Of a stretch of 64,000 nt of DNA, positions 28,067-37,022 are shown one piece after another. Position 1 is the stretch's first letter. Every line of letters begins with the position of its first letter. Source of the DNA: Marivivens donghaensis (lineage in GTDB: Bacteria > Pseudomonadota > Alphaproteobacteria > Rhodobacterales > Rhodobacteraceae); assembly GCF_023541015.1 (NCBI RefSeq), contig NZ_JALNPR010000003.1:186001-250000 (forward strand), in the 5' to 3' direction. Both the position numbers and the translations under genes were made by a program. The notes beneath the pieces were generated by a model. It saw only the letters and a list, made by a program, of their open reading frames with translations. It did no database searches and was not told the origin of the DNA.

Positions 28067-29188
28067 ATGACCCGTTCCATTCTCTTCGTCACTGGCACTC
28101 GTGCCGATTTTGGCAAGCTAGAGCCACTTGCGATTGCGTGCCGCGACGCGGGCTTTGATGTGTCGTTTTTTGTGACGGGCATGCATATGCTCGAACAATA
28201 CGGCATGACAAAGATTGAGGTTCATCGTGTCCCCGGCGTTCAGGTGCACGAGTTCCTGAACCAACGGGCGGGCGATCCGCAGGATATGATCCTTGCGAAA
28301 ACTGTGATCGGGTTTTCTGACTTCTGTATGGAGCACAAACCCGACCTCGTCGTGATCCACGGCGATCGGATCGAAGCGCTCGCTTGTGCGCTGGTCTGCG
28401 CCACCAACTACATCCGTTCGGCGCATATCGAGGGCGGTGAAGTGTCGGGCACGATTGACGAGGTGTTCCGTCACTGTAACTCCAAACTCGCGAGCCACCA
28501 TTTCGTGTCCTCGCAGGATGCAGGCCGCCGAGTTATGGCGCTGGGTGAACCCGAAGGGGCGATCCATGTGATCGGCTCACCTGAGTTGGATTTCCATTCC
28601 CAACCGTCGGGCGTGACGATTGACGACGTGAAAGCGCGCTATGCCATCCCGTTTGACGACTTTGGCATCGTGGTTTTCCATCCCGTCACCTCTGAGGCTG
28701 AGACGATGGGCGATCAGGCCGCGTCGCTGTATGCGGAACTGGTAGCCTCTGGGAAATCCTACGTCGTGATCGCACCGAACAACGATCCCGGAACGGATGG
28801 TATTCTGGCTGCAATGGACACCCTGCCAAAGGATCGGTTCCGCATTCTGCCCTCCATGCGCTTTGCCCATTTCTCGGAACTGATGCGCAATGCCTCGGCG
28901 ATGATCGGCAACAGCAGCGCGGGCGTGCGCGAGGCTCCGTTTATCGGGATCCCGTCTTTGGACGTCGGCACCCGACAAACGAACCGCGCACAGGCCAAAA
29001 GCATCCGCCACGTCTCTGCCTATGACCGCGCCGCGATTGCAGAGTTCCTCGCCTCGAACTGGGGCAATCGCTATGACCGCCATGCGGCCTTTGGCGAAGG
29101 CAGCGCGGCAGAGCGTTTCATGACGATCCTCGGGAAAGAGAGTTTCTGGTCAGGGTCCTTGCAAAAAGCGTTTACGGACAGTGAGTAA
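28067..29188 (+). CDS. neuC: UDP-N-acetylglucosamine 2-epimerase, hydrolysing (NeuC)
   Basis: A 373-residue GT-B fold epimerase that turns UDP-GlcNAc (or a di-N-acyl derivative) into the free mannosamine-type sugar used by NeuB. Motifs: FVTGTRADFGKLEPL, VVIHGDRIEALACALVC, AHIEGGEVSGTIDEVFRH and GNSSAGVREAPFIGIPS. Its end overlaps the next gene by eight bases. Together with neuB and the CMP-sugar synthase at 32496-33203 it gives three steps of a nonulosonate pathway. Confidence 0.93.
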   Translation: MTRSILFVTGTRADFGKLEPLAIACRDAGFDVSFFVTGMHMLEQYGMTKIEVHRVPGVQVHEFLNQRAGDPQDMILAKTVIGFSDFCMEHKPDLVVIHGDRIEALACALVCATNYIRSAHIEGGEVSGTIDEVFRHCNSKLASHHFVSSQDAGRRVMALGEPEGAIHVIGSPELDFHSQPSGVTIDDVKARYAIPFDDFGIVVFHPVTSEAETMGDQAASLYAELVASGKSYVVIAPNNDPGTDGILAAMDTLPKDRFRILPSMRFAHFSELMRNASAMIGNSSAGVREAPFIGIPSLDVGTRQTNRAQAKSIRHVSAYDRAAIAEFLASNWGNRYDRHAAFGEGSAAERFMTILGKESFWSGSLQKAFTDSE

Positions 29189-30422
29189 GCCGCCGTTTTC
29201 CCTGCGTCTTTTGATGATTGCGACGGGGGTGATCGAACCCATTGCGCCGATCATCCTCAAACGCAGGCTCAAACGCGGCAAAGAACACCCGACGCGCTGG
29301 CGTGAAAAGCTCGGCTACCCAAGCGCCCACCGCCCCAACGGGCCACTCATTTGGATGCACGGCGTTGGCGTGGGCGAGGTTATGGCCCTGCGCGGGTTGA
29401 TCCTCATGATGCGCGAGATGCGGTCAGACCTGCAGTTTTTGGTGACCTCGACCGCGCTCAATTCGGCCACAGCATGGGATCGCAACTCGATTGACGGCGC
29501 GGTCCATCAGTTTCTCCCCATTGATCTACCTAATGCTATGGATCGGTTCCTCGACCACTGGAAACCTGACCTTGCGATCTGGGCCGAACAAGACCTCTGG
29601 CCTGCGATGGTCTGGCGGGTGGCGGAACGTGGGATTGGGCAAGCCATCGTCAACGCTCGTCTTAACAACGATGCGTTTGAGAAAAGGGCCAAGGCCGCTG
29701 AGGTTTACGGCGCGGCGCTCTCTCGGATCGCGATCATCGATGCCCAAGATGATGAAACTGCCACGAACTTGACCAAACTTGGCGGTCGCGATGTGACGGT
29801 TTCGGGATCGCTCAAACCGATTGCCCCGCCTTTATCTGATTGGCCTGTAAAACGCGCTGCGATTGAACGAGGCCTGAACGGGCGGTCACTATGGCTCTGC
29901 GCGTCGAGCCACCCTGCGGACGAAGCGATTGCGCTCGATGCTCAAACCCAACGAACGGGTAGCCTCTTGGTGATTGCCCCGCGTCGCCCAAAGCGCACCG
30001 ACGACATCGTCGCGGCGGCGACAGAACGCGGGCTAAAGGTGGCCATAGGCGCGGATAGCGCATCACTGCGGGATGCAGATGTCATCATCGACAACAGCTT
30101 TGGACAAATGGGGCTCTGGTATCGGATGGCAGAGTTCGCGCTGATCGGTGGCACCTTCTGCGACATTGAGGGCCATAACCCGTGGGAAGCCGTCAACCTG
30201 AATTGCCCCGTTCTGCACGGTCCACGCACCGCGAATTTCGCATTTGACTACAGAATGCTCGACGGTGTCGGTGGCGCCCTAGCCATCAACGGGTCGACAG
30301 ATATCGTCGCCTTGGACCCCGCAACACTCTCTGCGCAAACACGTGCCGCAACGACATTGATTGCCGCAGAGCGGGATCGAAAACTTGATCTGGCGGCCCG
30401 TCTCGTTTCGTTGATAAACTAA
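29181..30422 (+). CDS. Kdo-transferase (WaaA/KdtA) paralogue 1
   Basis: A 413-residue GT-B glycosyltransferase of the WaaA family (GT30-like), which moves Kdo from CMP-Kdo to lipid A precursor. WaaA marks are the Glu of HGVGVGEVMALR, AEQDLWPAMVW, SGSLKPIAPP, CASSHPADEAI, IAPRRPKR and GGTFCDIEGHNPWEAVNL. It starts with a GTG inside the end of neuC (eight-base overlap) and is four bases from the second WaaA gene. Being coupled to neuB and neuC, it might use a different CMP-nonulosonate; this is inference. A signal-anchor-like hydrophobic segment is near residues 8-26. Confidence 0.85.
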   Translation: MSKPPFSLRLLMIATGVIEPIAPIILKRRLKRGKEHPTRWREKLGYPSAHRPNGPLIWMHGVGVGEVMALRGLILMMREMRSDLQFLVTSTALNSATAWDRNSIDGAVHQFLPIDLPNAMDRFLDHWKPDLAIWAEQDLWPAMVWRVAERGIGQAIVNARLNNDAFEKRAKAAEVYGAALSRIAIIDAQDDETATNLTKLGGRDVTVSGSLKPIAPPLSDWPVKRAAIERGLNGRSLWLCASSHPADEAIALDAQTQRTGSLLVIAPRRPKRTDDIVAAATERGLKVAIGADSASLRDADVIIDNSFGQMGLWYRMAEFALIGGTFCDIEGHNPWEAVNLNCPVLHGPRTANFAFDYRMLDGVGGALAINGSTDIVALDPATLSAQTRAATTLIAAERDRKLDLAARLVSLIN

Positions 30423-30426
30423 CGCA

Positions 30427-31725
30427 ATGATTGCACAGTTCCCCACTCCACGATTACGCCGCTGGCTTTCGCTCTACAAGGCGGCTTGGATTATCGGATT
30501 TCCGCTGATCCTGATTTACCTGTGGCGTCGCGGACAGAAGGATGCACTTTATTTGCAGCACCTTAAGGAACGCTTTGGAACGCACAAACCGATGCCGAAA
30601 TCGGTCTGGATCCATGCGGTTTCACTGGGCGAAATGCGCAGCGCGGTTCCTCTGGTTCGGGCGTTTCTCGACCGTGGAGAAACGGTTGTCACCACCCACT
30701 TCACCCCCACAGGGCGCCGTGAGGCCGAGCGTGTCTTTGCCGATGAGATCGCCGCTGGGCGACTTCGCGCGGTTTGGGTGCCGTTCGAATTCCGCTGGAC
30801 CTATGCCAAGTTCTTTCGCGCTTTCACCCCGAAATACGGGCTGGTGATGGAGGTCGAGATTTGGCCCGCGATGATCACCGAATGTCGTCGCAAAGGCGTG
30901 CCGCTCTTTATGTGCAACGCGCAATACCCGTCCAAGAGCTATGAGCGCGATCAAACCAAAACCCCTGCCCGCGCCGACCTGATGCGCGGCTTTGCGGGTG
31001 CTCTGGTGAAATCCGCCCTTCAACGGGATCGTTTCGCGAGCGTTGGCGTCACCAACATCGCCATCACGGGGGAAACACGGTTCGAACAACCGATCCCTGC
31101 TGAGCTGCCCGTCGCTGGTGTCGCAGCGCGCGCATGGATGGCTCCTGATCGCCCCGTGATCACCATCGCTAGCGCCGTCGAGGGCGAAGACGAGGTGTAT
31201 ATCGACGCGATTAAGGCGACACGCGGCGAGAATGCTCCGCTCTTTGTCTACGTGCCGCGCAAGCCTGAACGCTTTGCCGAAGTCGCAACGATGCTCCGTG
31301 ATGCGGGACTTTACGTGGTGAACCGCACGGCCTGTTTCGACGCGTTTCTGCAAGGCCGGGGCAACGCGCCACAGGTCGATGTCCTCTTGGGCGACAGCAT
31401 TGGCGAGATGTATTTCTACCTCGCCATGGCGGATAAGGTCATTGTTGGCGGTGGCTTTACCCCTTACGGCGCACATAACGTCATCGAACCGCTGGCGATG
31501 AAGAAACCAGTGATTGTCGGGCCAGATATCCACACCATCGAATACCCCGCTGTTGAGGCAATTACCGCAGGCGTTTGCACCCACGTTCAGTCAACAGCCG
31601 AGTTGATAAACGCAATCGGGGCCGACCCGCAGGCCGACCCCGATCAGATTGACGCGTTCTTTACCGAACACACGGGCGCCGTTCAAAAAACGCTCGCAGC
31701 GATTGACGTGTTTACCACGCGCTAA
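30427..31725 (+). CDS. Kdo-transferase (WaaA/KdtA) paralogue 2
   Basis: A 432-residue WaaA-like protein. It has an N-terminal hydrophobic anchor (about 19-33), IHAVSLGEMRSAVPLVRAF with the catalytic Glu, MEVEIWPAMITEC, TGETRFEQP, IASAVEGEDEVY, YVPRKPERF and VGGGFTPYGAHNVIEPLAMK. So both paralogues keep the residues expected for CMP-sugar transfer. Which one is the lipid A Kdo transferase and which has another role cannot be settled from sequence alone; each differs from the canonical motifs at some sites. The 3' end overlaps the convergent SDR gene by 14 bases. Confidence 0.85.
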   Translation: MIAQFPTPRLRRWLSLYKAAWIIGFPLILIYLWRRGQKDALYLQHLKERFGTHKPMPKSVWIHAVSLGEMRSAVPLVRAFLDRGETVVTTHFTPTGRREAERVFADEIAAGRLRAVWVPFEFRWTYAKFFRAFTPKYGLVMEVEIWPAMITECRRKGVPLFMCNAQYPSKSYERDQTKTPARADLMRGFAGALVKSALQRDRFASVGVTNIAITGETRFEQPIPAELPVAGVAARAWMAPDRPVITIASAVEGEDEVYIDAIKATRGENAPLFVYVPRKPERFAEVATMLRDAGLYVVNRTACFDAFLQGRGNAPQVDVLLGDSIGEMYFYLAMADKVIVGGGFTPYGAHNVIEPLAMKKPVIVGPDIHTIEYPAVEAITAGVCTHVQSTAELINAIGADPQADPDQIDAFFTEHTGAVQKTLAAIDVFTTR

Positions 31726-32503
31726 AGCCACCATCGACGTTGACCAACTGGCCTGTCATGTAGCCCGACTGCGGGCTGGCAAGGAACAACATCACGTCCG
31801 CGATTTCATCGGGCTCGCACATGCGGCCCGCCATGATCAATTCGCCCACGCGGCGTTGGAATTCTTCGGAGTGGTTGTTGAACACAGCCCCCGGCGCAAT
31901 GGTGTTCACCGTCGCCTTGCGCGGTGCCCAGTAGCCAGCCAGCCAAACGGTCAGGCCGTGAATACCCGCTTTGGTCACGCCATAGGCCGAGAAGTTCTTG
32001 AACGGCATGCCGTCATAAATCGGGTGGTGTGCGCCGTTCAGCGCATACATCGACGCAACGTTGATCAGCGTGCAGTGCCATTTGCCGACAATGTCGCGAT
32101 CCATCTGACGCGCAATCATAAACGCGCCCGTTAGGTTCGTGCGCAGGGTGCGTTCGAAATCTTCGACACTGGTGTCCGCGAAGTCAGGGAACGGTTTGCC
32201 CGCGCCCATCAACAACTCGCCCGTGATCGCCGCGTTGTTCAGAACGACGTTCGGTTCCCAGCCATCGGCCAGAATGCGTTTGAAAATCTCGGAACAGCCA
32301 TCCTCATCGCCAACGTCTAGGTCATAGAAACGGAAGTTCTCGTTCGAGCCGTGCTTTTCAACCAGCGCATCCGCGCGGTGGCCTTTGAGGTCAGAGGCGA
32401 TGACACGCGCGCCTTCATCAAGCATCCGCCGCACATAGGTCGAGCCCAGAACACCGCCAGAGCCTGTAATGAAAACCGTGCGGCCTTTGAGTTGATCAGC
32501 CAT
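31712..32503 (-). CDS. SDR-family oxidoreductase
   Basis: A 263-residue short-chain dehydrogenase. The cofactor loop is TGSGGVLGS, followed by Asp-based selectivity (IASDLKGH, suggesting NAD), LNNAAIT, and the catalytic Ser in NVASMYALNG with Tyr-x3-Lys in SAYGVTKAG. The substrate is unknown but its place after neuA and a Gfo/Idh gene suggests a sugar. It overlaps neuA by eight bases and converges with the second WaaA gene. Confidence 0.9.
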   Translation of the reverse strand: MADQLKGRTVFITGSGGVLGSTYVRRMLDEGARVIASDLKGHRADALVEKHGSNENFRFYDLDVGDEDGCSEIFKRILADGWEPNVVLNNAAITGELLMGAGKPFPDFADTSVEDFERTLRTNLTGAFMIARQMDRDIVGKWHCTLINVASMYALNGAHHPIYDGMPFKNFSAYGVTKAGIHGLTVWLAGYWAPRKATVNTIAPGAVFNNHSEEFQRRVGELIMAGRMCEPDEIADVMLFLASPQSGYMTGQLVNVDGGFSAW

Positions 32504-33203
32504 TGGATGCCTCTTTCAGTCGGTCATTAAGTAGGAATTCTACGAGTTTGAAATCAAACGGACTATCGATGTCGACGCAACGATCTGCATCCATCAAATA
32601 GGGAATAACGCGCCCCTCGTAGAGCGATTTCGTAGTCTTTAGGTAATCTGGTTTGACCACATATGTGCTTGCCGCGTGTTCATAGACGGTCGGCGCCGCC
32701 TGACGCGCTACGACACCACCGGGGAGAGGTTTCGACACATGCAGTGCACCCGTTTCATCGGGTTCCACAAGGTTGAAATAGGGGTTCTTGCGTGCCTCAC
32801 AGCAGGACATGACCATATCGGGGTGCTCTGCATGATAGAGCGCCAGCGCGTCTGTGATGTCCGACGGCAACCGCAAAGGCGAGGTCGCATCGAGATCCAG
32901 AAACGCATCGACCTTGCCGATCAGTGCCTCGGACGCCTCAAGCGCATGCTGCCACACGCCCCATTTACCAGCCGCATCCGTGGCGAGGTGATCAGGACGC
33001 AACCCAATCGCCAGTGTGCCCTTGGCAACGGCGTGTTCGTAAATCTCTTCATCATCGGTCGAGACAACAACTGCATCGACCTGCGGATGTTCGAGCAATT
33101 GTTCCAGCGACCAGTCGATCAGGGGCTTACCGCAGATCGGTTTGAAGTTCTTACGCGGAACCCCCTTAGAGCCCTTGCGGACGCCGATATGACCCAAAAT
33201 CAT
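32496..33203 (-). CDS. neuA: acylneuraminate cytidylyltransferase-family protein (NeuA type)
   Basis: A 235-residue CMP-sugar synthetase that activates a nonulosonic acid with CTP. Motifs: VRKGSKGVPRKNFKPICGKP near the N-terminus (the nucleotide loop), FLDLDATSPLR, and the acidic DADRCVDIDSPFDF near the C-terminus that binds metal. I start at the ATG at 33203, with AAGGAG five bases upstream; the frame opens at 33248. Its start overlaps the stop of the oxidoreductase gene (ATGA). It is transcribed opposite to neuB and neuC. Confidence 0.9.
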   Translation of the reverse strand: MILGHIGVRKGSKGVPRKNFKPICGKPLIDWSLEQLLEHPQVDAVVVSTDDEEIYEHAVAKGTLAIGLRPDHLATDAAGKWGVWQHALEASEALIGKVDAFLDLDATSPLRLPSDITDALALYHAEHPDMVMSCCEARKNPYFNLVEPDETGALHVSKPLPGGVVARQAAPTVYEHAASTYVVKPDYLKTTKSLYEGRVIPYLMDADRCVDIDSPFDFKLVEFLLNDRLKEASNG

Positions 33204-34123
33204 GGGATCTCCTTTGTGATGTGCCCAATGAACTGCCGTGCTTCCCAAGCGGCGGCGGTGAGCGCTGTACTGGCGGTCACGCGGTCAATGCGTGGCAGCA
33301 GTCGGTTTGTGGTTTCGCGCCCCTCAAGGAGCGCAATCCAGTCGCGTGTGATCCCCACGAACATCTCGTTCCGTTCGAGCGGCAGATCAATTAGGCGGGC
33401 ACCGGTGGCGTCTTTGACTTCGTAGCGTTGAGCCGCAAAATCGAAATCGTAGATCGCATCGACGCCATAGACGATCGTTCGACGGTGAAGCTGGGGGGTC
33501 AGATAATCCATCCCAATCGACCCTTCGGCCCCCGCCCGCGTTTGCACGGTCAGTCGCGATGAAAAATCAACGCCATCGTAATTTGGATGACCAACGGATG
33601 TGACCGATTTGAGCGTAAGGTCGGGGAACAGAACCGAGGCCATGTCGATCTCGTGGCAGAGGTCCAGCAGCACACCGCCGCCGTCAGCCTTCGCCGCATA
33701 GCTTTCCGAGAATTTCCAGTTTTGCCGCCATTGCGTGACGTCATGCCCGATATCGAGGCTAAAACGCACCGCGCTCGACATATCCAGATCAGCCAAAGCG
33801 CGGAACGCAGGGTGATAACGCATCATCAAACCGAGCATGGTGCGATCTGCGACTTTTGCCGTCAGGCGATCAATCTCTGCCAAGTCAGCCGCCCGAAAGG
33901 CGAGCGGTTTTTCGATATACATCGGAAGGTCGCGATCCGCCGCATCCGCAATCGGACCCGTACGAACGTCCGTCGCGGTCGCAATCACAGCAGCGTCGCA
34001 GCCATCCAAAACGTCAGGGCGATAGCTGCGATATGGCACCTGAACAGCGTCGATGCCGAGAGAAACAAGGTTATCAAAATGGCGCCGACCAATTGAACCA
34101 GCGCCGATCACCGCAATCCGCAT
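33200..34123 (-). CDS. Gfo/Idh/MocA-family oxidoreductase
   Basis: A 307-residue NAD(P)-dependent sugar oxidoreductase. The N-terminal Rossmann fold begins MRIAVIGAGSIGRRHFDN and the EKP motif is in YIEKPLAFRA; the C-terminal half has the usual GGGVLLDLCHEIDMA (the conserved His). GGAGG stands four bases before the ATG at 34123. First gene of the minus-strand unit Gfo/Idh-neuA-SDR. In legionaminic or related pathways such enzymes tailor the nucleotide or free sugar; here the role is open. Confidence 0.9.
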   Translation of the reverse strand: MRIAVIGAGSIGRRHFDNLVSLGIDAVQVPYRSYRPDVLDGCDAAVIATATDVRTGPIADAADRDLPMYIEKPLAFRAADLAEIDRLTAKVADRTMLGLMMRYHPAFRALADLDMSSAVRFSLDIGHDVTQWRQNWKFSESYAAKADGGGVLLDLCHEIDMASVLFPDLTLKSVTSVGHPNYDGVDFSSRLTVQTRAGAEGSIGMDYLTPQLHRRTIVYGVDAIYDFDFAAQRYEVKDATGARLIDLPLERNEMFVGITRDWIALLEGRETTNRLLPRIDRVTASTALTAAAWEARQFIGHITKEIP

Positions 34124-34180
34124 GTGACCTCCCAATACTTTGTTCTGGAATGGCACATGCGGCGCGTTTCTGCAACGGGA

Positions 34181-35344
34181 TCAGGCGGCTGGCATCCGTC
34201 GTTCAACGATTTCCGCCCACCAGCTACAGCCCGCAGGAATGGCTTCGTCGTTAAAGTTATATTCGGGGTGGTGCACCATCGCGGTATCCCCGTTCCCAAC
34301 GAGGATATAGGCCCCTGGCCGTTCCTCTAGCATATAGGCAAAGTCCTCACCGCCCATAACGAGAGGCGCCTCAGCACAGGACCCCGACACGGATGTCGCT
34401 ACCTCAGCCGCAAAGGCGGTCTGTTCTTCGTGGTTCACCATCACAGGATAGCCGCGATAGTAATTCACCTCGGCCTTCGCCCCCATTGCGGCCGCGGTGA
34501 GGTCTGCGATTTTGCTAAGTCGATCCTCGGCCAGATCGCGGTTGTGACGTGACATGGTGCGCACGGTGCCCTTGAGCGTCACGCGCTGCGGGATCACGTT
34601 GAACGCTGTAGAGCTGCTCTCAACAGATGTGACCGACACAACGATCTGTTCGACGGGATCAGCATTACGGCTCGCGATGGATTGGAGCGCGGTGATGATC
34701 TGCGCCGATGTGACAACGGGATCAATCGTCTCATGCGGTTTCGCCGCATGACCGCCCCGCCCTTCAACGACGATCTTGAACTGGTCGGTCGCAGCAAAGA
34801 ACGGACCCGGACGAATGGCAAAGGTTCCAGCAGGAACACCGGGCCAGTTGTGCATGCCGTAGACCTCTTGGATATTCCAACGATCCATCATGCCATCCGC
34901 GCACATTTCGCGACCACCGCCGCCGCCTTCTTCGGCGGGCTGGAAGATCACGACGACCGTGCCGTCAAAATTCCGCGTCTCCGCAAGGTACTTCGCAGCG
35001 CCCAAGAGCATCGCGGTATGACCATCGTGACCACAAGCATGCATCGCGCCCTCGGTTTTCGACGCATAGGGCAGACCAGTTGCCTCAAGTATGGGCAGCG
35101 CATCCATGTCCGCGCGCAGTCCGACCACCATGCCTTTGGTGTCGGTCTTGCCTTTGATCACGCCAACAACGCCCGTGCGACCGATGCCCGTGACGATCTC
35201 ATCACAACCAAAGCTCTCTAGTTTTTCAGCAACAACAGCAGCGGTGCGATGGGTTTCAAACAGAATTTCGGGGTGTTCGTGCAGATCACGTCGCCATTCG
35301 GTGATCTCATGATGCAGTTCAGCTAGGCGGTTTTTGACGGGCAT
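34181..35344 (-). CDS. M20-family amidohydrolase
   Basis: A 387-residue zinc metallohydrolase of the M20D branch (hippurate hydrolase, N-acyl-amino-acid amidohydrolase, HipO/AmaA-like). Metal and catalytic motifs are RADMDALPI, MHACGHDGHTAMLLG, FQPAEEGGGGG (catalytic Glu pair) and the C-terminal MGGEDFAYML, plus the lid domain (about 190-300). The ATG at 35344 has GGAGG five bases upstream. It lies close to the DadA-like gene on the same strand, 64 bases downstream, near a peptide ABC transporter, suggesting use of acylated amino acids or peptides. Confidence 0.9.
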   Translation of the reverse strand: MPVKNRLAELHHEITEWRRDLHEHPEILFETHRTAAVVAEKLESFGCDEIVTGIGRTGVVGVIKGKTDTKGMVVGLRADMDALPILEATGLPYASKTEGAMHACGHDGHTAMLLGAAKYLAETRNFDGTVVVIFQPAEEGGGGGREMCADGMMDRWNIQEVYGMHNWPGVPAGTFAIRPGPFFAATDQFKIVVEGRGGHAAKPHETIDPVVTSAQIITALQSIASRNADPVEQIVVSVTSVESSSTAFNVIPQRVTLKGTVRTMSRHNRDLAEDRLSKIADLTAAAMGAKAEVNYYRGYPVMVNHEEQTAFAAEVATSVSGSCAEAPLVMGGEDFAYMLEERPGAYILVGNGDTAMVHHPEYNFNDEAIPAGCSWWAEIVERRMPAA

Positions 35345-35408
35345 CTGCCCCTCCATTCTTTTGATCATTTATTCAAAACTGGTGCAAAGCACGCAGCGGT
35401 TCAAGGGG

Positions 35409-36749
35409 TCAGACACTTGGTCCGAGATCGATAGGGCTCCCATCAGTGAAACGTCCAAAGCGGAAACGGCTCAGATCATGCGACGGGGTTTGCCCGTTCA
35501 CCAATTGCGCCGTCACCCGCCCGATCCCTGGCCCGATGCCGAACCCATGGCCCGACATGCCTGTGGCTAGCGTGAGCCCCTGCAGGGTCGGCACATGGTC
35601 CACAATCGGTACCACATCGGGCATTGTATCAATCATCCCCGCCCAAGCGGTCGCGATTTTCACTTCACCCAATTGCGGGAAGGCTTCGGCGAATTTTTGG
35701 CGGATATCTTCGACGATACGCAGGTTAGGTGCGGGGTTCAGGATGCGCATCGCCTCGAACGGGGACGGTTCATCGTCAGCCCACTTTCGCGGGGTCGTCC
35801 ACGCATCGGGATAGCCCTTAGGCGCGCAGAGTTTGTAGCGCGTGCCAAACGGGTCCTCGGCCAATTGTTTCAGAAACTTCGGCAGCGCCCGAAACGCGTC
35901 TGGTCCGATAAACAACTCATGGAACCCACCCGATGCTAGGGAATACCCCCCGTCGGCGCGGTGACGGAATGCAATCTGATCGTCGACACCACCGCCCGCA
36001 AAGACCTCTGGCAACGGCGTCGTCGCGGCAACGGTCGCCCGCACGGACAGTTGTGGGATCGAAATACCGTGGCGGCGCAGAAACAAGGACGACCACGCGC
36101 CCCCCGATAGGACAACCCGATCTGCCGCGATACGCCCAGATTCGGTCACGACGCCAACCACACGACCTGCCGCGATGTCCAACCCACGCACGGCGCAATT
36201 TTCGCGGATCACAATGCCCGCCCGCGCAGCGGCACGCGCCATCGCAGGAACGGCCAACCACGGCTCTGCCTTCATGTCAGAGGCCGTATACATCGCCCCC
36301 GCCCACTTCTGTGAGGGCATCAGATCAGCCGTCTCAGCCCGCGTCAGCATGCGAGTATCGAGCCCCGCATCGCGGGCATATGGCATCCACGCTTCGAAAT
36401 CGGCCAAGTCCTTTTCACGTCGCGCAAGGTAGGCCACTCCGCTTGTCCGTAGACCAATATCTTCGCCAGCTTCTGCCGCCATATCACGCCACATCTGCCG
36501 CGCTTCGATAACGATCGGCAGCTCCGCAGGGTCACGCCCCTGGGCCCGTATCCAGCCCCAATTACGTGACGACTGCTCACAAGCCACGCGCCCCTTTTCC
36601 AAGAGAACGACCTTTTGCCCCTGACGCGCCAGTTCCCACGCGGTCATCACACCGACGACACCTGCACCAATAACCACGACGTCAGCCGCATCGGGCAGAG
36701 GCGCATCGTGTTCAACTGGAGATGAGTCGAGAATCGGGAATTTGATCAT
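35409..36749 (-). CDS. FAD-dependent oxidoreductase, D-amino-acid dehydrogenase (DadA)-like
   Basis: A 446-residue DAO-family flavoprotein. The dinucleotide loop is VVVIGAGVVGVMTAWELARQ (about residues 23-42), followed by SRNWGWIRAQGRD, and the C-terminal FAD part GLTLATGMSGHGFGIGPGIG. Family members oxidise D-amino acids, glycine derivatives or other secondary amines; the substrate is not determined. It is divergent from the peptide ABC operon; two copies of an operator-like site lie between. Confidence 0.88.
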   Translation of the reverse strand: MIKFPILDSSPVEHDAPLPDAADVVVIGAGVVGVMTAWELARQGQKVVLLEKGRVACEQSSRNWGWIRAQGRDPAELPIVIEARQMWRDMAAEAGEDIGLRTSGVAYLARREKDLADFEAWMPYARDAGLDTRMLTRAETADLMPSQKWAGAMYTASDMKAEPWLAVPAMARAAARAGIVIRENCAVRGLDIAAGRVVGVVTESGRIAADRVVLSGGAWSSLFLRRHGISIPQLSVRATVAATTPLPEVFAGGGVDDQIAFRHRADGGYSLASGGFHELFIGPDAFRALPKFLKQLAEDPFGTRYKLCAPKGYPDAWTTPRKWADDEPSPFEAMRILNPAPNLRIVEDIRQKFAEAFPQLGEVKIATAWAGMIDTMPDVVPIVDHVPTLQGLTLATGMSGHGFGIGPGIGRVTAQLVNGQTPSHDLSRFRFGRFTDGSPIDLGPSV

Positions 36750-36821
36750 TTTTACCTCTCATCCCAAAGCTGACCCGCCAATTTCACCTTCGCAAGCCTT
36801 TAGCGTGGGGCAACGTAAATT

Positions 36822-36833
36822 TTTGACCAAACG
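36822..36833. promoter_or_regulatory. operator-like site, copy 1
   Basis: TTTGACCAAACG; the core TTTG-N2-CAAA is a near-palindrome. An exact inverted copy is at 36941-36952, centres 119 bp apart, in the 273-bp region between the divergent DadA-like gene and the ABC operon. Confidence 0.45.
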
Positions 36834-36940
36834 CTTAAATCTTTAGCAACAAAGGGTTTCAGCGATCACACCTCATGGTTTCGTAAGGTCAGTCTGCAAC
36901 TGTCACAAATTCGTCTTGCGAGTCAGCTTTTTCATGCTAC

Positions 36941-36952
36941 CGTTTGGTCAAA
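36941..36952. promoter_or_regulatory. operator-like site, copy 2
   Basis: CGTTTGGTCAAA, the exact reverse complement of 36822-36833. Two identical TTTG-N2-CAAA sites flanking the middle of a divergent promoter region suggest one regulator acting on both sides; the shape suits GntR-type dimers but the regulator is not in the window. Confidence 0.45.
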
Positions 36953-37022
36953 TTCTACGTTTTACAGATCAAGGTTCGGACGTTTTCTACTTTGATTTGA
37001 ACCACTTGCGGAGGGTCGCCTC

